A DNA stretch of 64,000 bases. It comes from Pantoea dispersa. Lineage in GTDB: Bacteria; Pseudomonadota; Gammaproteobacteria; Enterobacterales; Enterobacteriaceae. The stretch's first letter is position 1. Every line of letters begins with the position of its first letter. The DNA is taken from contig NZ_SCKT01000001.1 of NCBI RefSeq assembly GCF_014155765.1, positions 930,001 to 994,000 on the forward strand, written 5' to 3'. The notes beneath the pieces are model-generated. The model did not search any database. It worked only from the letters and a program-made list of their open reading frames with translations, and was not told the origin of the DNA. The position numbers and the translations under genes were made by a program. Of the stretch, positions 35,006 to 44,880 are shown piece after piece.

Positions 35006-36715
35006 ATGAATAACAACACCTCACACCCTGCCCTGCTGTCCGAGCTGCGCCGTCTGGTCGGCGCATCGCAGCTGCTGACCGACGCGGAGCAGACCGCGCG
35101 CTATCGTAAGGGTTTCCGTTCCGGCGAGGGCGATGCGCTGGCGGTGGTTTTCCCCGGCTCGCTGCTGGAGCTATGGCGCGTGCTGCAGGCGCTGGTACAG
35201 GCCGATGCCATCGTGCTGATGCAGGCCGCCAATACCGGCCTGACCGAAGGTTCAACGCCCAACGGCAACGATTACGATCGCCCGGTGGTGATCATCAGTA
35301 CCCTGCGTCTCGACAAACTGCAGCTGATCGACGGCGGCAGGCAGATTCTCGCCTTTCCCGGCAGCACGCTGTATCAGCTGGAGAAAACCCTTAAACCGCT
35401 CGGGCGCGAGCCGCACTCGGTGATTGGCTCCTCGTGCATCGGCGCCTCGGTGCTGGGCGGCATCTGCAATAACTCCGGCGGCTCGCTGATCAAACGCGGC
35501 CCGGCCTACAGCGAAATGGCGCTGTTTGCGCAGGTGGACGCCGACGGCAAGCTCCGGCTGGTCAACCATCTGGGCATTGACCTCGGTCATTCGCCGGAAG
35601 AGATTCTCGGCCGGCTGGACGACGAGCGCTGGCAGCCGGATGATGTGCGCTGGGATGCGCGCCACGCGTCCGACCACGAATACGCCGAGCGGGTGCGGGA
35701 CATTCACGCCGATACGCCGGCGCGTTTCAACGCCGACCAGCGGCGCCTGTTTGAGGCGTCAGGCTGCGCCGGCAAACTGGCGGTGTTTGCCGTGCGGCTC
35801 GACACCTTCCCCACCGAGCCGAAGCAGCAGGTGTTTTACATTGGCACCAACGACCCGGCGACGCTCGGCGAGCTGCGTCGCCACATGCTGGCGGAGTTTA
35901 CCCATTTACCGGTCGCCGGTGAGTACATGCACCGCGATATTTTCGACATCGCCGAGGTCTACGGCAAAGACACCTTTGTGATGATTGATAAACTCGGCAC
36001 CGACAAGATGCCGCTGTTTTTCACCCTCAAAGGCCGGGTTGATGCCTGGCTCAGCAAGCTGAGCTTCGTTAAGCCGCACCTGACCGATCGCCTGCTGCAA
36101 CGCATCAGCCGCTGGTTCCCGGCGCACCTGCCGAAGCGCCTGAAGCAGTATCGTGACAAATACGAGCACCACCTGATGCTGAAGATGTCTGGCGACGGCG
36201 TGGCCGAAGCGCAGGCGTATCTGCAGGAGTATTTCCGCGAAGGCGGTGGTGAGTTCTTTGCCTGCGACGCCAAAGAGGGCGCGCACGCCTTTTTGCATCG
36301 TTTTGCCGCAGCCGGTGCCGCCGTGCGCTATCACGCGGTGCACGCTGACGAAGTGGAGGATATTCTGGCGCTGGACATTGCGCTGCGCCGCAACGATCAG
36401 GAGTGGTTTGAGCGCCTGCCGCCGGAGTTTGATAACGATCTGATTCATCGCCTTTACTACGGCCACTTCTTCTGCCATGTGTTCCATCAGGATTACATTG
36501 TGAAGAAAGGCGTAGATGCCCATGCGCTGAAGGAGAAGATGCTGGCGATCCTCGCGGCGCGCGGCGCGGAGTATCCGGCAGAGCATAACGTTGGCCATCT
36601 GTATGCGGCCAAACCGCAGCTGCAGGCGTTTTACCGCCAGCTCGATCCGACCAATACCTTTAACCCGGGCATCGGGAAAACCAGTAAGCACAAAGGCTGG
36701 GCGGTGAAAGCCTGA
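35006..36715 (+). CDS. dld: Quinone-dependent D-lactate dehydrogenase
   Basis: A 569-residue FAD-dependent, membrane-peripheral enzyme that oxidises D-lactate to pyruvate and feeds electrons to quinone. The FAD-binding domain contains NTGLTEGSTPNGNDYDRPVV and GSSCIGASVLGGICNNSGG. The cap and the basic membrane-binding segments (KRLKQYRDKYEHHL) follow. E. coli Dld has 571 residues. GACAAGGATAG precedes the ATG. A perfect 31-bp palindrome lies just downstream. Confidence 0.97.
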   Translation: MNNNTSHPALLSELRRLVGASQLLTDAEQTARYRKGFRSGEGDALAVVFPGSLLELWRVLQALVQADAIVLMQAANTGLTEGSTPNGNDYDRPVVIISTLRLDKLQLIDGGRQILAFPGSTLYQLEKTLKPLGREPHSVIGSSCIGASVLGGICNNSGGSLIKRGPAYSEMALFAQVDADGKLRLVNHLGIDLGHSPEEILGRLDDERWQPDDVRWDARHASDHEYAERVRDIHADTPARFNADQRRLFEASGCAGKLAVFAVRLDTFPTEPKQQVFYIGTNDPATLGELRRHMLAEFTHLPVAGEYMHRDIFDIAEVYGKDTFVMIDKLGTDKMPLFFTLKGRVDAWLSKLSFVKPHLTDRLLQRISRWFPAHLPKRLKQYRDKYEHHLMLKMSGDGVAEAQAYLQEYFREGGGEFFACDAKEGAHAFLHRFAAAGAAVRYHAVHADEVEDILALDIALRRNDQEWFERLPPEFDNDLIHRLYYGHFFCHVFHQDYIVKKGVDAHALKEKMLAILAARGAEYPAEHNVGHLYAAKPQLQAFYRQLDPTNTFNPGIGKTSKHKGWAVKA

Positions 36716-36731
36716 GTCAGATCTGCCGGAC

Positions 36732-36805
36732 CCGTAGCGGCGCGATTTATCGCGCGGGTTTGCTGCATCAGAGGCAAACCCGCGCGATAAATCGCGCCGC
36801 TACGG
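36732..36805. repeat. Perfect 31-bp inverted repeat (GTAGCGGCGCGATTTATCGCGC family)
   Basis: Two perfect inverted arms of 31 bases (36732-36762 and 36775-36805) are separated by 12 bases. Each arm begins CCGTAGCGGCGCGATTTATC and contains its own small palindrome GCGCGATTTATCGCGC, so each is a GTAG-headed REP unit and the pair is a BIME. It sits between convergent dld and the mechanosensitive channel gene and can end both transcripts. Confidence 0.92.
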
Positions 36806-36815
36806 TCTCGTGCCA

Positions 36816-39257
36816 TTATGGCAACGCTTCACCTTCATTCTGCGTCGCCGGCAGCGCGCGGCGTTCGATAATCATGGTCTGCGGCGTCGACAGCACGATG
36901 CCCTCTTTGCGCAGGCGCGTCAGGATATCAAACAGCAGATCGCTTTTCGCACCGGAAATCTGGCGCTGGCTGGCGACGTTGCCGGTCACGCTCAGCACAA
37001 TACCCGCCGGCGTCAAATCTTTAAACGAAACCGACGGCTCCGGCGTTTCGAGAATACGCTCGTTTTCGCGATACACGTCCAGCAACAGTTCGCGCACCTG
37101 CACCGGATCGATATCCAGCGGGAAGGTCAGCTGAATCGTCACCACGCCCTGCGCGTTGCCCATGGTGGCGTTACGCACGTTCTGCGAAATCAGCTGCGAG
37201 TTCGGCACGATCACCGTGGATTTATCGCCCAGCTGAATCTCAGTCGCACGCACGTTAATACGGCGAATATCCCCTTCGATGCCACTGATGCTCACCAGAT
37301 CGCCGACCTTCACCGGACGTTCGGTCAGCAGGATCAGACCGGAGATAAAGTTCTTCACGATCTCCTGTAAGCCGAAACCGATACCCACCGACAGGGCGCT
37401 GACGATCCACGCCAGCTTGTTCCACTGCAGCCCCATAATCGACAGCGTCAGCAAAATAATCAGCACGTAGCCGATATTGCTGAACAGCGTCACCAGCGAC
37501 ACGCGCATGCCGATATCCATGGTGGTCTTCGGCAGGAACTCTTTGTCCAGCCAGCGCCGCACCGAGCGCAGCACGTAGATACCCACCACCAGACACAGAA
37601 TGGCGTTCACCATGTGCGCCGGCACAATGTTGAGCGACTCCAGCCCTTTGCCACCCCAGAACTCAATGACTTTCTGGATCAGCTCAATCGGCGTGGACGA
37701 GGCAAACGTGCCGTTGAGCAGCGCCAGCGCGACAAACGCCACCAGCAGGGTTTTCCCCACGGCGCTGAGCAGCGTTGCCGCCTGCTGCAGATAGCGCTCG
37801 TCAATATTCAGTGAGGTCTGCAACCGCTTGCCGGTCGCGTTGTTGGTGGAGAACAGGCTTTCACAACCGTCGTTGATCAGATGACTGAGGAAGTAGAACG
37901 AGCCAAACAGGATGCCGCACCAGATCACTTCATAGCTGAGGAAGCGCGCCAGCGTGACGTAGCCGACAATCAGCGAAACCAGAATCGCCACGGCGGTGAC
38001 CGTCAGCGCCAGCTGCACCAGGCCGACGACTGTGGGACGCGCTTCCGGCGGATTGCCGGCCTGCGCCATGCGACGACGCACGCGATTGGTGCGCATGCTG
38101 ATCGCCAGCCCGGTGCTGCCAATCAGCAGCGCCGTCAGACCGTTGGCAAAAATGGTGGTGTTCAGGCTGGTGCCGACCGTGTAGTTAAACGACTCGGCGG
38201 TCTGGAAGATAAACACCAGCGCGGCGGTAATCGGCGGGAACGGCTTCAGCGCCAGCGCCACTTCACTGGAGATGCTCGGCAGACGCCAGCTCGGGCGGCG
38301 CGTTGACAGAAATGCGCGGCCGAGACCAGCGATCAGTCCGCAGTAAACGCTGAGCTGCACCAGACGGCTGATGAAATCCTGCACGTCGCTGGACACTTCA
38401 TCGCGGCGCACAAACGCCAGCGAGAGAAAGTTAAAGGTCAGCACCACGGCCGCCAGCGTAGTCAGCGCAATCGCCGCCGCGAGGAAGCTGCGCCGCAGCC
38501 GCCCTTCCGGCAGTTTGTGAATGCTGACCCACGCCAGAAACTCTTCGCTGTAACGCCGGCCCAGCGTCATCACCAGCAGCGCCGCCAGCAGCCAGCCGAC
38601 CGTGCCCACGCGCCAGCCCGGCTCCCACGACAGCGCGGCGGTATCCTGCAGCTCGCTGATAAAGTCGCCAATTTTTTCGCCATCCAGGTCCTGACGGCTG
38701 AACAGCGGTGACCAGAAGCGCGGTCCTAAAATACTGCCGGAGTTGAGCGCCAGCTGGCTTTTCAGCTGATCGCGCCGCAGGTTGACGATCTGCGAGGACA
38801 GTACCAGCGCCCCGTTTTTGATGCCGTCGGCCTGCTTGATCTGATCATCCAGCTTGCCCTTCTGATTCTCCAGCGCGGCGCGTTTGCGCGTCACTTCCGG
38901 CGTCTCTTTCACGCCGCTGTCCGCCTTCGGCGCCGGGCCGAGCACCGCCAGCTGCGCATCCAGCTGCTGACGCTGCGGAATCAGCGCCTGGCCGAGGGTT
39001 TCCGCATTACCTGACAGCTCCAGCGCCATCTCATTGAGCTGGTTGAGCTGGTTTTCATTGGTATCGCCAGACACCTGGCCCTTAATTTTGTCGAGGATCT
39101 TCTGCATCTTCGGCAGTTCAACCGCCGGATTGACCTTCGGTGCCGCGTCTTCTTCCTGCTGCGCGGGCGCGGCGTTGTCATCCGCATAGCTGAGCGCCGG
39201 CGTGAATAACACCAGTAGCAGCAGGAACGGGGTAAACAGAGAACGAAACTTGAACAT
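36816..39257 (-). CDS. MscS-family mechanosensitive channel with N-terminal DUF3772
   Basis: An 813-residue channel protein. A signal peptide (MFKFRSLFTPFLLLLVLFTP, then ALSYA) is followed by a periplasmic coiled-coil-rich DUF3772 region (about residues 45-190), several membrane helices and the C-terminal MscS core. The core includes GFGLQEIVKNFISGLILL, RPVKVGDLVSI and the beta domain IRRINVRATEIQLGDKS. It should release solutes on osmotic downshock. E. coli has no close equivalent between dld and pbpG, so it is an insertion in that gene order. A TTG at 39278 is rejected in favour of the ATG at 39257 because of the signal peptide. Confidence 0.92.
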   Translation of the reverse strand: MFKFRSLFTPFLLLLVLFTPALSYADDNAAPAQQEEDAAPKVNPAVELPKMQKILDKIKGQVSGDTNENQLNQLNEMALELSGNAETLGQALIPQRQQLDAQLAVLGPAPKADSGVKETPEVTRKRAALENQKGKLDDQIKQADGIKNGALVLSSQIVNLRRDQLKSQLALNSGSILGPRFWSPLFSRQDLDGEKIGDFISELQDTAALSWEPGWRVGTVGWLLAALLVMTLGRRYSEEFLAWVSIHKLPEGRLRRSFLAAAIALTTLAAVVLTFNFLSLAFVRRDEVSSDVQDFISRLVQLSVYCGLIAGLGRAFLSTRRPSWRLPSISSEVALALKPFPPITAALVFIFQTAESFNYTVGTSLNTTIFANGLTALLIGSTGLAISMRTNRVRRRMAQAGNPPEARPTVVGLVQLALTVTAVAILVSLIVGYVTLARFLSYEVIWCGILFGSFYFLSHLINDGCESLFSTNNATGKRLQTSLNIDERYLQQAATLLSAVGKTLLVAFVALALLNGTFASSTPIELIQKVIEFWGGKGLESLNIVPAHMVNAILCLVVGIYVLRSVRRWLDKEFLPKTTMDIGMRVSLVTLFSNIGYVLIILLTLSIMGLQWNKLAWIVSALSVGIGFGLQEIVKNFISGLILLTERPVKVGDLVSISGIEGDIRRINVRATEIQLGDKSTVIVPNSQLISQNVRNATMGNAQGVVTIQLTFPLDIDPVQVRELLLDVYRENERILETPEPSVSFKDLTPAGIVLSVTGNVASQRQISGAKSDLLFDILTRLRKEGIVLSTPQTMIIERRALPATQNEGEALP

Positions 39258-39453
39258 ATGAGTGAGATTCCAGCGCAATAACAGCCTATAAACGCAAGGT
39301 TGACCGTGAATGGTCGCCAGTGTAGGACTTTGCCGTCAGGGAAACTATAGGAATGGTGGCGTAAAACATTGGTGCTAACGATAAGAAATTTTGTTCATTT
39401 AAGCGCCGTTGACCGTCAGCCACGCGCCACCACGACACACGGCGCACTCCCTT

Positions 39454-39464
39454 GCGCCGCTACG
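39454..39464 (-). repeat. Single GTAGCGGCGC half-site
   Basis: CGTAGCGGCGC on the minus strand, the head of the repeat family seen complete at 36732-36805 and 56437-56501. It stands alone here, as a decayed or single REP between the channel gene and pbpG. The rest of the 224-base gap (39258-39481) shows nothing else I can name. Confidence 0.5.
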
Positions 39465-39481
39465 CTGAGTAACAGGTTGCG

Positions 39482-40420
39482 TTACTCCACGTCCGCACTG
39501 CTGGCAAGCTGCGACGCTTTCTGCTTTTTGTACGCCAGCGCGGCCGCCGGCACCGGCGCCGCCTTGCCGGTTTCCAGCCAGTCGCGCAGGCGGTTGGCAT
39601 CGGCAAAGTGGGTATATTTGCCAAACGCATCCAGCACCACCAGCGCCACTGGACGGTTATTAATCATGGTACGCATTATCAGGCAGTGACCGGCCTCGTC
39701 GGTGTAACCGGTTTTGGTCAGCTGAATGCGCCAGTCATTTTTGTACACCAGATGGTTAGTGTTGCGGAACGGCAGCGCGTAGCTGGGGTGTTTAAACACC
39801 GCCGTCTCCTCTTTGGTGGTGCTCAGCTGACCAATCAGCGGATACTGGCGCGTGGCCTTGAGCAGCTTCACCAGATCTTCCGCACTGGAGACGTTATGCA
39901 GCGACAAACCGGTCGGCTCTACGTAGTGGGTGTGCGTCATGCCGAGCGCGCGCGCTTTGGCGTTCATGGCGCGGATAAAGGCGTCGTAACCGCCGGGATA
40001 GTGATGCGCCAGGCTGGCCGCCGCGCGGTTTTCCGAGGACATCAGCGCCAGCAGCAGCATGTTGCGGCGGCTGATTTCACTGTTGAGCTTCACGCGCGAG
40101 AATACGCCGCGCATTTCGGGCGTCTGGCTGATATCGACCGACAGCATTTCGTCCATCGGCAGTCGGGCATCCAGCACCACCATCGCGGTCATCACTTTGG
40201 TGATCGACGCGATAGGCCGCACCCGGTCCGGATGGCTGGAAAACAGCACTTTGTTATTATCGAGATCGACAATCAGCGCGCTGCCGGAGGCGATTTGCGG
40301 CTGGGCAATCGGCGCCAGATCGGACAGTTTTGCTGCGGCGGCGAGCGCCGGAGTCATCGCAGCTGGCGCGGCGACAAACAGCGCCAGCGACAGCAAAGAA
40401 ATACGCATTTTTACAGACAT
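39482..40420 (-). CDS. pbpG: D-alanyl-D-alanine endopeptidase PbpG (PBP7)
   Basis: A 312-residue periplasmic penicillin-binding protein that cleaves D-Ala-mDAP cross-links in peptidoglycan. The three active-site motifs are present: SITK (SxxK), SSEN (SxN) and KTGYTDEAG (KTG). The signal peptide begins [19 protein letters not shown]. The ATG at 40420 is preferred, and 40408 is also possible. The sequence is close to E. coli PBP7 throughout ([20 protein letters not shown]). It is followed upstream by yohC, as in E. coli. Confidence 0.95.
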   Translation of the reverse strand: MSVKMRISLLSLALFVAAPAAMTPALAAAAKLSDLAPIAQPQIASGSALIVDLDNNKVLFSSHPDRVRPIASITKVMTAMVVLDARLPMDEMLSVDISQTPEMRGVFSRVKLNSEISRRNMLLLALMSSENRAAASLAHHYPGGYDAFIRAMNAKARALGMTHTHYVEPTGLSLHNVSSAEDLVKLLKATRQYPLIGQLSTTKEETAVFKHPSYALPFRNTNHLVYKNDWRIQLTKTGYTDEAGHCLIMRTMINNRPVALVVLDAFGKYTHFADANRLRDWLETGKAAPVPAAALAYKKQKASQLASSADVE

Positions 40421-40644
40421 CGTGTCAAAAAAATCCGGTGAGGAGGTTTGCGCTGTGTCGAAACACAGGCCGCCGGCGTCAGGCCTGATGCGACGCGGGC
40501 TGGCTGCGCTATCATACGCGCTCATCTGCGAAATTTCTTAGGGAGATTGTTTCCGGGCGTTAAAAAAAGCGGGCATGACAAACGCTGCCAAGCGCAGCGG
40601 GATCAGTCAGGTCGCCATGGCTGACGACCTGCCCCCTCTCACGG

Positions 40645-41232
40645 TCAGAACAAGCGTGGTCCGTAACCCCACAGAATCACCGTCAGCGCCAGCAGCACCT
40701 CGAACACCAGCACGCCAATCGCCAGCGTCGAGCCGGAGAAGCGCAGGCTCTCTTCACGGTCAATGTTGAGGAATACCGGGATGCCGACGTACAGCAGATA
40801 GCCGGTGTACATCAGCGCTAACGCACCGGCCAGCACGCACAGCCACACCAGCGGATAGAGCGCCACCAGCCCGCTGATAAACAGCGGCGTTGCCACATAG
40901 CCGGCAAACACGGTACAGCGCTGTATGCTGGGACGCTGCGGATAGTCGCGCGCCATCCAGTGAATGACGCGGCCCATCACCGCCACACCGCCTAAGATGA
41001 TCAGGTAAAACAGAATGCCGAGACCAATACCGGTCAGCATGTTGAGTTGCACGAACTGCCCTTCGCCCAGATTCCAGCCCAGCTGCGTAGTGCCAATAAA
41101 GGCGCAGATCACCGGGATCGCCGCCATCAGCAGAACGTGATGGGTGTAGTGGTGCGAAACGCTCTCGTTTTCCTGCTTGATATCACGCATCTCCTGATTG
41201 GGATGCGCCAGAAGACCCCAGACATGATTCAT
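40645..41232 (-). CDS. yohC: Inner-membrane protein YohC (Yip1 family)
   Basis: A 195-residue membrane protein of the Yip1 family with about five helices. It matches E. coli YohC across its length, including SHHYTHHVLLMAA and VFAGYVATPLF. Its function is unknown. It stands between pbpG and the divergent yohD. Confidence 0.93.
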   Translation of the reverse strand: MNHVWGLLAHPNQEMRDIKQENESVSHHYTHHVLLMAAIPVICAFIGTTQLGWNLGEGQFVQLNMLTGIGLGILFYLIILGGVAVMGRVIHWMARDYPQRPSIQRCTVFAGYVATPLFISGLVALYPLVWLCVLAGALALMYTGYLLYVGIPVFLNIDREESLRFSGSTLAIGVLVFEVLLALTVILWGYGPRLF

Positions 41233-41396
41233 ACAATCACTCCTCTGATGCGACGGGCTGCCCCAGCGATCAGGCTGTCCAATGCAGGCAGCTTCAGTTC
41301 AAGTATAATCGGCGCGGCTGTTTTTGCGGCCAGCGGCACAAAAAAAGCCGCAGCCAGCTAGACTGTTAGCTGTATCGCTTACCCAGGGAGGAGCAA

Positions 41397-41972
41397 TTGC
41401 ACATCGATATCAATGGATTAATCACCCAGTACGGTTACCTGGCACTGCTGATTGGCTGCATTGCCGAAGGGGAAACCTTTACCCTGCTGGGCGGCGTCGC
41501 GGCGCACGAGGGCCTGCTGCACTTCAGCGGCGTGGTGCTGGCGGCGATAGGCGGCGGCATTATTGGCGATCAGCTGCTGTTCTGGCTTGGCCGCCGCTAT
41601 GGCACGCGCATTCTGCGGCGCTTCCGCAAACATCAGGACACCATTAAAAAAGCTAACCGGCTGATTCAGAAGCACCCCAGCCTGTTTGTGATTGGCGTGC
41701 GCTTCATGTACGGCTTTCGCCTGATTGGACCGATTATTATTGGCACCAGCCGTCTTAAGCCGCTGCGCTTTTTCGTGCTTAACGTCATTGGCGCCGCGCT
41801 GTGGGCGCTGATTTTTGTCACCCTCGGCTACTTCGCCGGTGAAATCATCACGCCGTGGCTGCACAAGCTTGATCAGCACCTTAAGCACTTCATCTGGCTG
41901 GCGGCGGCAATTGTGTTCGGCATCGTGCTGCGCTTTGTGATTCGCCGCTGGAACCGCCGCCGCGCCGGTTAA
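41397..41972 (+). CDS. yohD: DedA-family membrane protein YohD
   Basis: A 191-residue DedA-family inner-membrane protein. The family is linked to lipid flipping and proton-motive-force homeostasis. Conserved parts are GCIAEGETFTLLGGVAAHEG, the RFMYGFRLIGP motif, and GYFAGEIITPWLHKLDQHLK. It starts with TTG at 41397, with AGGGAGGAG ideally placed just before. The protein matches E. coli YohD from the first residues. The stop overlaps the yohF stop by three bases on the other strand. Confidence 0.92.
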   Translation: MHIDINGLITQYGYLALLIGCIAEGETFTLLGGVAAHEGLLHFSGVVLAAIGGGIIGDQLLFWLGRRYGTRILRRFRKHQDTIKKANRLIQKHPSLFVIGVRFMYGFRLIGPIIIGTSRLKPLRFFVLNVIGAALWALIFVTLGYFAGEIITPWLHKLDQHLKHFIWLAAAIVFGIVLRFVIRRWNRRRAG

Positions 41973-42748
41973 CTGTGGTAACCCTTGAACTGCGGGTTGG
42001 CCAGCATGAAGCCGCCGTCGACCACGAATGACTGCCCGGTGGTGTAAGTGGCCCATTCCGAGCACAGCCACGCCACCAGACTGGCGATTTCGCGCGTATC
42101 GCCAGGGCGGCCAATCGGGATTTCCGGCATGCGCCGGCTGTGCGCCTCGCTGTTGCTCATGTCATTCATCGGCGTGGCGATGGCGCCCGGCGCCACGGCA
42201 TTCACCAGAATGTGGTGCGGTAACAGGCTCAGCGCCATTGATTTGGTCAGCCCGCCAAGCGCATGCTTGGCCGCGGTATAGGCGGCGGCATCCGGCAGCG
42301 GCGTATGCTCATGCACCGAGGTGATGTTAATGATGCGCCCGCCGTCGCCCTGATCGACCATATGCCGTGCGGCAATCTGGCCGCAGACAAAGGCGCCGTC
42401 TACGTCAACGGTGAAGACTTTGCGCCAGTCCTCAAAGGTCACATCAAGAAAATCGGCTTTGGTCATCACGCCGGCATTGTTCACCAGCACATCGATGCGG
42501 CCCAGCGAGTTGATCAGCTGCGCCAGCTGCTGCCCGCCAGCCTGCGGATCGGACAGATCGAGCTGCCGCACCTGGGCCAGCTGGCCTTTACTCTCCACCA
42601 GCCGCGCGGTCTCCTGCGCGCCCTCTTCATCCGAGCGCCAGGTAATGCCGACGGTGTAACCGGCCTCGGCCAGCATCACGGCGCAGCTGCGTCCAATCCC
42701 CGAATCTGAAGCGGTCACTACGGCGACTTTCTGTTTGCCCAGTGTCAT
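41969..42748 (-). CDS. yohF: Short-chain dehydrogenase YohF
   Basis: A 259-residue NAD(P)-dependent short-chain dehydrogenase. The cofactor loop reads TASDSGIG, NNAG is present, and the catalytic pair is YTAAK. It matches E. coli YohF and lies next to yohD as in that genome. The start at 42748 gives the normal SDR N-terminus (KQKVAVVTAS). The longer frame to 42952 runs into the divergent GH15 gene. The substrate is not known. Confidence 0.92.
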   Translation of the reverse strand: MTLGKQKVAVVTASDSGIGRSCAVMLAEAGYTVGITWRSDEEGAQETARLVESKGQLAQVRQLDLSDPQAGGQQLAQLINSLGRIDVLVNNAGVMTKADFLDVTFEDWRKVFTVDVDGAFVCGQIAARHMVDQGDGGRIINITSVHEHTPLPDAAAYTAAKHALGGLTKSMALSLLPHHILVNAVAPGAIATPMNDMSNSEAHSRRMPEIPIGRPGDTREIASLVAWLCSEWATYTTGQSFVVDGGFMLANPQFKGYHS

Positions 42749-42866
42749 AACGTTCTCCTGCCTGATGGGTGTCTTCACAGTATAGAAGTTATCGTTCTGT
42801 GCCACGTCGCAGCCGATTCTGCCGTTTCGTCTATAGTTAACAATCGGATAGCGTTCAGGAGGCAGG

Positions 42867-44681
42867 ATGAGCAAGATTAAACGCAGAATTGACGACCACG
42901 GCGTCATCGGTGATTTACGCACCTGTGCCCTGATCGCGAACGACGGCACCATTGATTATCTCTGCTGGCCCGAACTCGATAGCCCCTCCGTGTTTGCCGC
43001 CCTGCTCGACAGCGACGAAGCCGGCCTGTTTTCGCTGGCACCGCAGTGGCAAAACGCGCGCCAGCAGCAGCTCTACCTGCCCGATACCAACATTCTGCAA
43101 ACCCGCTGGCTTGATGAGGCCGGCGTGGCGGAAATCACTGATTACATGCCGATCTGCGACGAGCGCAGCAAAGTGCCGCGCCTGGTGCGGCGGGTAAAAA
43201 TGATCCGCGGCACCGCCACCTTTGATCTGCGCTGCGCGCCGCGTCACGACTATGCCCGTGCGGAAACGCGCACGGAGACGCGCCCTGGCGGTATCGCCTT
43301 TGTCGCCGAAGGCCAGCCGTCGCTGCGCCTGAGCGCCACGGTGGTGATGACGCGCGAACCGGACAGCGCGGTGGCGCAGTTTACCCTGCAGGCCGGTGAG
43401 CACGCCGAATTTGTGTTTGGCAACGATGACGATCCGCAGGTGCAGCATATCGCGACCGGGCGCTGCTTTCGCGATACCGTGGATTACTGGCGGCGCTGGA
43501 GCAGTCACAGCTCCTATCGCGGCCGCTGGCGCGAGATGGTGACGCGCTCGGCGCTGGCGCTCAAGCTGCTCACCTCGCACCAGCACGGTTCGATTGCGGC
43601 TGCCGCCACCTTTGGCCTGCCGGAAGAGCTGGGCGGCGAGCGTAACTGGGATTACCGCGCCTCGTGGATCCGCGATGCCTCGTTCAGCATGTACGCGCTG
43701 ATGCGGCTCGGCTATGTGGAAGAAGCGCGTGACTTCACCCATTGGGTCGGCCGCTGCGTTGAACACAGCCACGACGATACGCCGCATTTGCAGGTGATGT
43801 ACCGTCTCGACAGCGGCACCGAGCTGCACGAAACCGAACTGCTCAACCTCTCCGGTTACGCCAACTCGCGCCCGGTGCGCATCGGCAATGATGCCTGGCG
43901 CCAGACGCAGCTGGATATTTATGGCGAGCTGATGGATGCGGTCTACCTTGCCAATAAATATGGCGAAGCCATCTCGCAGCGCGGCTGGCGCCATGTGTCC
44001 AGCATGATTGACTACGTCTGCGTTAACTGGAACCAGCCGGACGCCGGTATCTGGGAGATGCGCGGCGAGCCGGAGCACTTTCTGCATTCGCGCCTGATGT
44101 GCTGGGTGGCGCTGGACCGCGCGCTGCGGCTGGGTATGAAGCGTTCGCTGCCAATGCCGTACGATCGCTGGGATCGGGTGCGCAGCGAAATCCGCGACGA
44201 CATCTGGCAGAACTTCTGGAACGACGAACTCGGCCACTTCACCGCCACGCGCGGCGGTAAATACCTGGATGCGTCGATGCTGCTGATGCCGCTGGTGCGC
44301 TTTGTCAGCTCGACCGATCCGGAGTGGATCGCCACGCTGGATGCGATTAAAACCCATCTGGTGAGCGATGGTTTAGTGCGGCGTTATAACATCAGTGAGA
44401 CGCCCGCCGATGCGCTGACCGGCGGCGAGGGCGCATTTGCCGCCTGTTCGTTCTGGTATGTGGAGTGTCTGGCGCGCGCCGGGCGGGTGCATGAGGCACA
44501 TTTCGAGTTTGAAAAGCTGCTGAGCTACGCCAATCCGCTGGGATTGTACGCCGAGGAGTTTACCGCGCACGGCAACGCGCTGGGCAACATGCCGCAGGCG
44601 CTGACCCATCTGGCGTTGATCAGTGCCGCGTTTTTCCTTAACCGTAAACTGAGCGGCGAAGTGACGCTGTGGCAACCGTAA
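42867..44681 (+). CDS. Glycoside hydrolase family 15 protein (glucoamylase/trehalase-like)
   Basis: A 604-residue protein with an N-terminal beta domain (IDDHGVIGDLRTCALIANDG, IDYLCWPELDSPSVFAALLD) and a GH15 (alpha/alpha)6 barrel (NWDYRASWIRDASFSMYAL, and catalytic glutamate regions such as IWEMRGEPEHF). There is no signal peptide. Proteins of this build act on trehalose or short alpha-glucans. AGGAGG precedes the ATG. It is divergent from yohF and not linked to glycogen or trehalose genes here. Confidence 0.9.
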   Translation: MSKIKRRIDDHGVIGDLRTCALIANDGTIDYLCWPELDSPSVFAALLDSDEAGLFSLAPQWQNARQQQLYLPDTNILQTRWLDEAGVAEITDYMPICDERSKVPRLVRRVKMIRGTATFDLRCAPRHDYARAETRTETRPGGIAFVAEGQPSLRLSATVVMTREPDSAVAQFTLQAGEHAEFVFGNDDDPQVQHIATGRCFRDTVDYWRRWSSHSSYRGRWREMVTRSALALKLLTSHQHGSIAAAATFGLPEELGGERNWDYRASWIRDASFSMYALMRLGYVEEARDFTHWVGRCVEHSHDDTPHLQVMYRLDSGTELHETELLNLSGYANSRPVRIGNDAWRQTQLDIYGELMDAVYLANKYGEAISQRGWRHVSSMIDYVCVNWNQPDAGIWEMRGEPEHFLHSRLMCWVALDRALRLGMKRSLPMPYDRWDRVRSEIRDDIWQNFWNDELGHFTATRGGKYLDASMLLMPLVRFVSSTDPEWIATLDAIKTHLVSDGLVRRYNISETPADALTGGEGAFAACSFWYVECLARAGRVHEAHFEFEKLLSYANPLGLYAEEFTAHGNALGNMPQALTHLALISAAFFLNRKLSGEVTLWQP

Positions 44682-44880
44682 GAAAATTCACATTTTGGGC
44701 GGCGTGGCAAAGAGAATAGTCTGTGAAACGCGGTGTTTTGCGTAAAGTATCTTCAACCAGCGAAAATCCTGATTCCCATCATTGCGCCTATGCACATATA
44801 ATGCGCAGCGGGTTATTCTGACCCTGATGGGTTCGACACACTGACAAGCCATGAAAATGGCCATAACGACTTGTAAAAAC

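Noticed and set aside
39257-39278. TTG start at 39278 for the mechanosensitive channel gene
   Set aside because: It would put seven extra residues before a clean signal peptide, and a usable ATG follows at 39257.
42915-44357. A 480-codon open frame on the minus strand inside the GH15 gene
   Set aside because: It is a mirror frame of a GC-rich gene, with no ribosome site and composition (His/Arg/Gln-rich) typical of antisense reading.
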